NCBI GenBank assembly: GCA_003427395.1
Contig: BFEA01000301.1
Coordinates: 1,842,420-1,867,603 of the forward strand
Source of the DNA: Chara braunii
Taxonomy: Eukaryota > Streptophyta > Charophyceae > Charales > Characeae
Direction of reading: 5' to 3'
DNA length: 25,184 nt
Under the pieces are notes generated by a model, which worked only from the letters and a program-made list of their open reading frames with translations, made no database searches and was not told the origin of the DNA. Both the position numbers and the translations under genes were made by a program. Each line of letters starts with the position of its first letter. The first letter of the stretch is position 1. Positions 18,153-25,184 of the stretch are shown here, in pieces.

Positions 18153-19804
18153 TGAGTCCGCAGGTGCCTAGGGCCACATGTTCTGGACCCCGCTCATCAA
18201 TTTTGTTTTTGTAAAAAGTGAGGGAGCGGCTCATTCTCGTGTTAATGGAAATTCAACGGGATTTTTTCAGTTTTAACGAGATTCAACGAGAGTTTAATTC
18301 CGTTGTTCAGCGTTGAAAAGACACACAGATGATCGGGCTCATTCGCCCATTAGCACTAGGATAAATCAACATTAGCAACTTAGCAAGCACAAAAAACGTG
18401 ATCTTAAATGGTCACTTTTAGTAGACTAATTCCGTTCGCCGAGTGGTAATCGACAAACGACCGTGATCATCACATAATCTTAAAATCTTAAGATCGCGCA
18501 ATAACCTGGGTTGTACGTCCACTACCTTGCCCCGAATACAATGTACGATCATTATAGTTATGTTTAGATTGAAAGATACGTCAAATACAGTTATAATAAT
18601 TGTACTTTGTATTCTGGGGAAAAAAAAAGGATTACAGACGGTCTAGATTAATAATTACTATAAGTGTAGGGATAATAGTCTTTTTAACTGAAGCAAAATG
18701 TCATGTAAGCGCATTGCATAGTTGACATCGGAAATCAAATGTTGCGCATGTCTTTGAAGGAACAAAGACACCCTCCAGCGGAAGTACGCATCATCGAGTC
18801 TTTATTTATTCAAGATATAACGATCTTTGTGTTTGTGTCTTGACGTGTCTTTGATTTGATCCTCAATGTTGAGGAATTTTGTCAAACCCTCTCTATCATT
18901 ACGACTGTTGTGCTTGCAGCAAATCCAGCTTTCTATACATACCTGCACATTCAGGACATCTGTTACTATAGAAATGGTACAAAGAAGGTTGTCATATGCT
19001 CTGCACATAAAAAGAAAAACACATGTAAATTAATAAATCAAACATTTAAAAGAAGAAAGAAAAAAACACACGAAGCTAGCAATTTTTTAATACAATATTG
19101 AAATGTCAAACTACCATGTTGAAAAATATTTATAATGTTTTTATCATGCTCTCGGAGAAGTGTTACGATCATGATTGTCTCCGAATTAAGTTGGAACCAA
19201 TCTTCGTGTTACCTTGCAGCCAAATTAAATATGTGTTCGTTGACTCAAATTGTATCGTAGTTGTATGAGTACTGGATCTTATAAGAAGAACAAGTTTTCT
19301 CATACAAAATTTCTCTTGATGGTGTTCCTTGCATCGGGTAAAACAATAGTCGAAGAGAGGGTTCTTGGAAGCCGAGGGCTCTCTCGCATTGTGAGCAATG
19401 ATAAATCACATGCAAGATGACTCGGTCATATGCACTGCATGATCTGCTGTCATGATATGATTTTCAAACAATGATTTGTCATAATGTCGAAATTTTGTTA
19501 GAACGGTATAAACACCAGTCTCACAACAGTGCTTCTTCTGGGGAGTCGATACTCTATTGTTAAGTGTTTTTTTTAACAAGAAAAATAACATTTTGCATGC
19601 CAGTTGGAAATCTGTTAAATATGTGCGGTGTTTCCAATGTATCCACAAGTGTTATAGGTTAATTCAAACCACTTAGTGAGTCAATCTTTTTAGAATTTTG
19701 GCAGACCGTTTATAAAATATTATAGAAAAGGTTCTGAATTTGAATATCCGAATATACTTGAAAATAAAAAGAATGATATGATTGGATTGTATGCACAAAT
19801 ATAT
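18153..19804. other. AT-leaning DNA without recognised genes
   Basis: Only short open frames occur, on both strands, none with a recognisable motif or splice context I trust. Small local repeats are visible, such as two ATTCAACG and two AACGAGA motifs at about 18252-18290 and a near palindrome ATCTTAAGAT at about 18485. It ends at the adapter, so its true continuation is uncertain. Confidence 0.35.
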
Positions 19805-19842
19805 CTGTCTCTTATACACATCTAGATGTGTATAAGAGACAG
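19805..19842. other. Second Nextera mosaic-end junction adapter (assembly artefact)
   Basis: It is the same 38-base inverted pair of Tn5 mosaic ends as at 10442. Here the flanks are not duplicated and they differ strongly in composition: AT-rich left, G/A-rich right. The join may therefore connect two loci that are not adjacent in the genome. Confidence 0.97.
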
Positions 19843-20160
19843 GTGCGGCGGGAGATGGAGGGAGCGGGGGAGAGAGAAGCGCGTGTGCGAAAGCAATGCT
19901 AAAAAGATGCCCTTGACAAAGTATTTTCGTGATACGGAGCGGGATTACAACAAGAAGGCTGTCTTGGCCAAGAGTATTCTTATACTTGATCTTGGTGTGA
20001 GAGGGGAGAGAGAGAACGACCGAGGTAAAGGGGGTGGGATAATGAGACAGAAGGGGAAGAGGTGAGAGTCTAATGAATGAGAGAGGGGGAGGGGGAGGGG
20101 GCGGGGGTTGGTAGGGAGGGGGGAGAGAGAGAGAGCAAAAGAAAGAGGGGTATGGTGACA
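19843..20160 (+). repeat. Purine-rich tract with G-quadruplex motif
   Basis: This GA-rich region contains at 20085-20107 four tracts of five G separated by single bases (A, A, C), a near-ideal G-quadruplex motif. G-rich and (GA)n tracts follow to about 20150. The open frame starting in the adapter (MCIRDR) is an artefact. Confidence 0.8.
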
Positions 20161-20400
20161 GGGGGGGCTATCTTTTTACCTAGGATTTTTACGGACTCGA
20201 TCTTGGTGTATGCGCATGTGTGCAATAAATTAGTAAATTGAAAAAACTGACCAGTATCGAAAATATTTTTTCATTGCAAACCAGAATCCGAAATACACTT
20301 ATAAACACGTGTGCATATGTTAGCAGTGGTTTCTGTTATCACAAACCAGGGTTGGCAAGAGAATTGCTGCATTGGACTTCTACAGGATTATTTACATCTT

Positions 20401-20433
20401 TATATATATATATATATGTATTTATATATATAT
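20401..20433. repeat. TA microsatellite
   Basis: Imperfect (TA)n, interrupted by GTATT. Confidence 0.9.
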
Positions 20434-20890
20434 CGTCAAATAGAATATATTAGAGGATGGAAAGGTATGAAGGAGGTGGAAGGTTTTGAGTTTATCTTTT
20501 ACAGGGAGCATCCCTTTGTTCAGAACCACTTGCCTATAGGGTTGTCCATGTGGGTGTGGGGTGGGCGACAATGATAGTTCCCATAGGTTGGTGTCCGGGG
20601 TAGCTACAGGCCAAATTGTAGGCCGAAATGCTCCATGATATCAACACGAAACCATAGCCCCTTGATTCAACGAAAACGAGGAACGAAGAGATAAGCGACG
20701 TGAGCGCATTGCTTATGACATGAAACAGATCGGTCAGGGTGACCAGATCGACCGGGATATGGTCAAGAATAATGTGTCGTTAGTAAGATGTCTGAATCAG
20801 CGTTCTTGTTTTCGTAAAACTAAGATAGGAAACGAAGAGCCGAGGAGAGCAACCATCAAGATGGTGATTTCCATACGTAGGTTCCACGCC
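20434..20890. other. No gene recognised
   Basis: Short plus-strand open frames occur without recognisable motifs. They run into the flanking TA microsatellites, which supply Y and I codons. Confidence 0.35.
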
Positions 20891-20952
20891 GATATATATA
20901 GATCCTATGTCTATATATATATGTATAGATATATGTATGTATATATATATCC
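20891..20952. repeat. TA-rich palindrome and microsatellite
   Basis: Perfect 11-bp arms at 20892-20902 and 20910-20920 flank the 7-base loop TCCTATG. They are followed by further (TA)n with G interruptions. Confidence 0.85.
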
Positions 20953-21070
20953 GTTTAGTGTAGTACTTCAATACAGGTCAAGTCAGGGAAGTGGCGAAGG
21001 AGCTTATTGCTAAGGATCAATAGTTTTTATGTCTGCTCAGAAGGTAGTCAGGCAGGAAATTGTAAAAAGC

Positions 21071-21168
21071 TATACATATATATGTGCATATAATAGTATG
21101 TATATATGTATACATATGTGTATATATACAAAAAAGAATATATATATATATATATATATACACACAGA
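21071..21168. repeat. TA/CA microsatellite cluster
   Basis: Imperfect (TA)n with TGTA and TACA interruptions ends in a long (TA)n and CACACA. Confidence 0.9.
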
Positions 21169-22491
21169 GGGAACTAGGTCAGATAGCCCGAATGGCCGGT
21201 TAGGTCTTTCTATCACGGGTTTAATATGCGAAGCGACTGCGAGGACAAACGCGTAGTTATTTCAGAGTGGGGGTATTCAATGCTTATTAAGCGCTGACAA
21301 AGGCCTTTATGTTGTGCTGCTTGTGGGGAAAAAAGGAGATGCATGAACGGTGGTGAGAATATATGGGATCGGTTATCGAGGGAAGATGTTTAAGGTTTAG
21401 CAATCGTATAGTGGCAAGAGAGAGGGTGTCAAGACGATTATTAAGGAGAAGGGGGACGAAATTTCAGGGGATTGCATGTGCCCGGCAAGAGGAGTCTGAT
21501 CGTAAGCATGGGGGTTGTTTTGGGAACATTTACGAGGATGATTTTAGCGATAAGCAAATATCTCCTATAGATTTAACAGTCGTATGTATATGCTATTATT
21601 ACGTGGGTTGCCTGATCGCATTTAATGGTAAGTGGATCGAGGTTAGTATTTTGGTGGGGGCGTGAGGGGATTTTTTAGGCGTACGAAATAGCGAAACACA
21701 TATATATGGGAGTTTCAAGATACCTGGATATGGACATGTATATAAACCCTAGCAACTAGAAACCTGACACCTACCCAGTGGGACGTGAAAGATTTGGAGG
21801 TAGGAAGAAGGATTATAGCAGCTGGGCGCCTTGCACATCAGGGGGTATTTGCTGGAGCAGGATATTGGTGGGGGCAGGGGCGGCGGAAAAGAGAGACGGA
21901 ATGTGGCGAGAACGAGCCGAATTAAAGAACAACGATTTTAAGGAATAGATGTCAGAACATTCTTAGTTGTGCAAAAGGTCAAGGAAAGTTACGGTCCTTC
22001 ATATACAAATCAAAGAGAGAATATCTGATGGTACATCTCGTACTGCCCGGCACTCACCGGGCCAATCAATGTGAAAGAATATATCAGACTGCCCATTCGA
22101 AGTGATGATAAGTTCTACATCCAGATAGGTCGAATAAAGGGTCGCACCCAACTATGGTGTCAGCGACATCGGCCTGCAAAAGCGATAAAACGATGACCAC
22201 TCCCACATTCATCGCCGCCATTACTCCGTTCCAGGATAGACCAATTGAAGGGATAGTGTCAACGACACTTGAAATAGGCAAAATTCTCAGTGGGTACGGA
22301 CAACAAAAATCATTTTTACAACTAAGAAAGTATGGGATGATACGATAAGGATTCAGGCTGTTTGCAGCATGAACGATTTGTTGGGTGCACTGTCAGGGAA
22401 ATATTTTCGGTTGTTAGTGGTAGTTGGGCATATTGTTTACCGAAGCAGAGAGCTAGCCATATAAGCAAAATTTTTGTCACGTGTTTTAGCC
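21169..22491. other. No gene confidently recognised
   Basis: A minus-strand segment at 22084-22173 follows a good 3' splice-site sequence (CGCTTTTGCAG) and is open to a TGA (ADVADTIVGCDPLFDLSGC). A consensus 5' splice site, CCCG/GTGAGT on the minus strand, lies at about 22053. These could belong to the speculative minus-strand gene to the right, but I cannot join them in frame. The plus-strand frame at 21363-21665 shows no motif. Confidence 0.25.
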
Positions 22492-22535
22492 TTTTTTCTA
22501 TATATCTACATGTTTATATGTATATATAGAAAAAA
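22492..22535. repeat. Perfect 14-bp inverted repeat
   Basis: TTTTTTCTATATAT (22492-22505) pairs with ATATATAGAAAAAA (22522-22535) across a 16-base spacer. No flanking target-site duplication was recognised, so I do not call it a transposon. Confidence 0.8.
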
Positions 22536-22859
22536 ATGGAGATAAATCATATCAAGCATGCCTTGTTCACAAAGTCTTTCGGAGCGCAGTTGACGTACTG
22601 TGGGAACCTGAAAGTGATGCACCTACCATGCTGGTGCGTAATGGAGATATGACAAGGGCGGGATGTACTAGGGAGTTCGTGAGGAATTTAATGGTCGTAA
22701 AATGGGGGAGAGAGAAGAAAAGCAACAAGTTAATTACCTAATTAGATCTGTCATTAAATGTTTATGATTGAGTGTCAGCTAAGGCTAAGGTGGAGTTTGG
22801 GTTTGGTGTTTCGCGGGTTGCGATTTTATCATTTGGCTTTTCATGTGTGTACAGGTATT

Positions 22860-24092
22860 CTATGAGTTTTCAAGAATGGGTTTCATCGGTTTATCCACAA
22901 AAATCGTGGTCATGGTCTGCTGATTTTGAGATTTGTTCGTAGTGATCGTGTAGATATTGTGGCATGGCAGTTTGAGCATAGCCAGCTGTGCAGTGCTATT
23001 TACACTAAAGGGGGTAGGCGAGAAGATGAGGTGGATGAGAATATATAAGGTTTTTTTGACTGATAGGTGGGGTTGACCGGGAGATGGAGATGTGTGGGAT
23101 TAGTTACTTACATGGGGGTGTAGTTTTATGTACGAGGGGGCCGCTTAAGTGGGTCATATAGTTAGGTGGATGGAGGGGGGTAGACGGGTGGGCATATGCA
23201 TCGATTGAGCACGTATGGAGGTGGAGGGGGTTGGTGGGAGGGCATATGATAGTGTACGCATGTGCAGTCATGAGCCAATATAGCTTACAGGAAGAGAAGA
23301 CCGCCATTGACGAACTGTATGTCCCCGATCACATCACAGAGAGAAGGTATGTATCATTGGCAAGTGGGTGGAGATCAACAGGTGGGCTTAACCCCTGCAT
23401 TGCGACAAGACAGTGTCCGATAGTGTGCGTGTGTCGAAGTGCAAAATGCAACCATAGCAACCCATATATGGGAATCTCCAACAGCCATAGATATATCATT
23501 GAGTCTGTGAGCAATCGGAGCACATACCTTGTCGTTGAAGTCGGGGTCAATAATCCTTGTACGCACCTGTGGCAGCAAAAACAAGCACTTTATTGCGCAA
23601 TGGGGTAGAAGAGGGAATAGGGAAGAAGGAGGAAGGGAGCAAGATGGTCAATGCCATCAACACCAGCATAAACACTGGTGGAGGAGGGGGGCGCATCCCT
23701 TAAAGCGCTTTTTGCCGCTAGCGCCAATCACGGCTCGTCAGAGGGTGAATGTCCTCTGGCTCCCAAGGAGAAGGTGAGGGGATGGGCCATAGGGGAACAA
23801 GATAGGGTAGAGTAATAGCAACTCTTACCACGTGTTCCATGATGCCTGCATCGGGGAGGTCGTCCCTGATCTGTGCCATCGTACTAGGCCTCGAGGTTGC
23901 CGCGCGTAATCGCAGGGGTGAGACCGAAGAAAAACGGGTCACGTCAAGGTATACACCTTGCTGCCGATTACAAAACACACCGTACGTCGAAGATGGTGCA
24001 AGGAGCACCATCTATGGCGTCAATGTGTGCAGGAGCGCAACTACCAATCACCATTCAGCATGCTAGGGTGGATAGCGTGCGACACGAATGCA
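22860..24092 (-). CDS. Speculative minus-strand gene of several very short exons
   Basis: Five minus-strand segments join in phase using consensus-like splice sites: 24092-24045, 23889-23829 (ends CACGTG/GTAAGAG), 23566-23528 (39 bases, preceded by TTTTTGCTGCCACAG, followed by GTATGTG), 23314-23289 (26 bases, followed by GTAAGC) and 23004-22860 (preceded by CCCCCTTTAG, ends in TAG). The joined reading includes SHAIHPSMLNGD, TMAQIRDDLPDAGIMEHV, RTRIIDPDFNDK, FVNGGLLFLVN and TTIFVDKPMKPILE. Introns would be about 155-285 bases. No start codon is assigned and I recognise no family. The 39-base exon frame is also open if not spliced, through to 23375, so its right end is open to doubt. With this many free choices, chance joining is a serious possibility. 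Confidence 0.3.
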
Positions 24093-25027
24093 CTGCTTCA
24101 GAGAGATATGAGAAGAGAGATTGCAGAGTGTTGGGGAGAGGGTTTCCATGTGTATGGTGAGGTGAGGGTCGTGATGGCTGCATGTACTCATGCGTGGGAT
24201 CAAGCTGGTAACTCACCGGCTCTAAGGATCCCCATGAGTGTGCGGGGGGTATGTGGTTAGGTGTGGGGGCGTAGAGGGGACGACGATAGTTATCTCGGGC
24301 CATGGGATGGTTGTACAGAGGTTTTTTTTTACGGAGGGTGAGGTAGGTAGCCATAGTAAGGAGAGGGGGTGATAACGTCTGCGAGGGTGTCATTCAAGTT
24401 ATGTCGATGTGCGTGGTAGCATCCTGGTGCAAAGTTGGGCCGCCTGTTTGGTAGAGCCCCGCGGTGCATGTGCAGCATCCGTTACCCACTTTACAGGTGG
24501 GCTGCATGTTTGGTATTGCATCGTGGTGGAGTGGCATGTTTTTGGAGGCGGTGGGTTTTTGTCTTCTAGTGCAGATATGGCGGCATTGCGTGTTCGCCTC
24601 GCCGGCCTGTGCTTTGCGCTTCGTTGTGTTTTTTGTGTGTGGCCCGCCTATGTCGTATGTGGGTCGTCAGCGGTCAATTCAATTGGGCTTATGTGTGTGG
24701 GTGTCGCACGCGCCTTTTGTTTTGTTCGTGGAGGCTTCGTTTTGTGTACAGTTCAGCCGTGTTGTTTGAGTGTTGTGTCGTTTCAGTTTTTGTTTTCTGC
24801 GAAAAATATTTTGTTTTTATTTTTGTTTTATTTTTTCAAAATTATTGTGCTTTTTGTGCAGCTTACTTGTGGGGTGTGCATGGGTGTCAGATATGCGTGG
24901 GTGAAAAAGGCCTCGCGCTTTTATTTTGGGGAATTACCAATTGTATGTCTATACTTGGGTTGGGTGGAGGTTTTACCCTGTGATGGTGTATATGCAGAAA
25001 AGAGAAAATTGTTGAGTTGGTTAGGGG
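24093..25027. other. No gene confidently recognised
   Basis: A consensus 5' splice site on the minus strand (GCCG/GTGAGT) at about 24217 follows an ATG at 24235-24233. It might be a first exon of the speculative minus-strand gene, but the phases do not fit without further assumptions. The plus-strand frames at 24464-24983 are rich in C, V, F and W and look like chance products of GT-rich DNA. Confidence 0.25.
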
Positions 25028-25032
25028 GTGTA

Positions 25033-25084
<52 letters not shown>

Positions 25085-25114
25085 TGTGTGTGGGTGTGTG
25101 TGCGCGCGCGTGTA
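25028..25114. repeat. GT microsatellite
   Basis: (GT)n occupies about 25035-25080 and is followed by imperfect GT/GC repeats. The open frames over it (T and H codons on the minus strand) are artefacts. Confidence 0.95.
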
Positions 25115-25115
25115 C

Positions 25116-25184
25116 GGGAGCTGCGTGGGAGCTGCGCGGACAACTGCACGGAGAGTTGCACGGGAGCTGCGCGGACAGCTGCAC
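25116..25184. repeat. GC-rich minisatellite of 11-12 bp units, cut by the window edge
   Basis: Six units are visible: GGGAGCTGCGT, GGGAGCTGCGC, GGACAACTGCAC, GGAGAGTTGCAC, GGGAGCTGCGC and GGACAGCTGCAC. Each holds an AGCTGC or similar core. The array reaches the last base, so its full length is unknown. Confidence 0.85.

Noticed and set aside
19826-20065. 79-codon frame starting MCIRDR
   Set aside because: The start is in the adapter and the rest is purine-rich simple sequence.
24464-24983. Two overlapping plus-strand frames of more than 100 codons
   Set aside because: They are rich in Cys, Val, Phe and Trp codons from GT-rich DNA, with no domain, no supporting splice site and overlapping different frames.
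1-25184. tRNA or rRNA genes
   Set aside because: No GGTTCGAATCC-like T-arm with matching acceptor stem, and no rRNA core sequence, was recognised by eye; a covariance-model scan would be decisive.

Overview
The window looks like a repeat-rich, gene-poor nuclear contig from the green-plant lineage, most likely a streptophyte alga such as Chara. That organism guess is an inference from three things: a plant-type mitochondrial nad1 fragment, retroelement proteins with a charophyte look, and very low gene density with spliceosomal-type signals. Nothing in it looks prokaryotic. The contig also carries clear assembly defects: a 948-base N gap (12349-13296), a single N at 17728, and two complete Nextera transposase junction adapters (10442-10479 and 19805-19842).

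Region by region. 1-1262 holds a minus-strand reverse transcriptase fragment of a Penelope-like element (PLE). It stops at a 2.3-kb T/C-rich minisatellite of about 25 units of about 94 bp (about 1268-3610), which has a higher-order period of eight units. 3611-5655 is mostly noncoding with two exon-like open segments. 5656-11121 is the core of the window: a 5'-truncated PLE copy (about 5690-7000), interrupted by about 150 bp of mitochondrial nad1, followed head-to-tail by a nearly full-length decayed PLE. The order in the long copy is CCHC zinc knuckle, coiled coil, SAP-like motif, GIY-YIG endonuclease, linker, reverse transcriptase. The endonuclease is on the N-terminal side of the RT, as in the Naiad/Chlamys clade of PLEs.

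11121-12348 contains a 383-bp tandem duplication and ends at a CT/AT/AG palindromic microsatellite that borders the gap. 13602-14691 is a broken gene of unknown family behind a textbook 3' splice site. 14692-16517 is AT-rich and includes a three-unit AT-rich tandem repeat. 16518-17223 is the best candidate for an intact gene: TATA box, 5'UTR hairpin, strong Kozak context and a 144-codon ORF of unknown function. 17690-18140 is simple repeat. 18141-19804 is quiet AT-rich DNA ending at the second adapter, after which the composition changes sharply (purine-rich, with a perfect G-quadruplex motif), so the join may be chimeric. 20160-25184 holds AT palindromes, a speculative minus-strand gene made of several very short exons (22860-24092), and a GT microsatellite plus a GC-rich minisatellite at the right edge.

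There is no operon-like cooperation between genes. What ties the window together is retroelement biology: PLE copies, their partial tandem arrangement, their decay, and repair-associated capture of organelle DNA.
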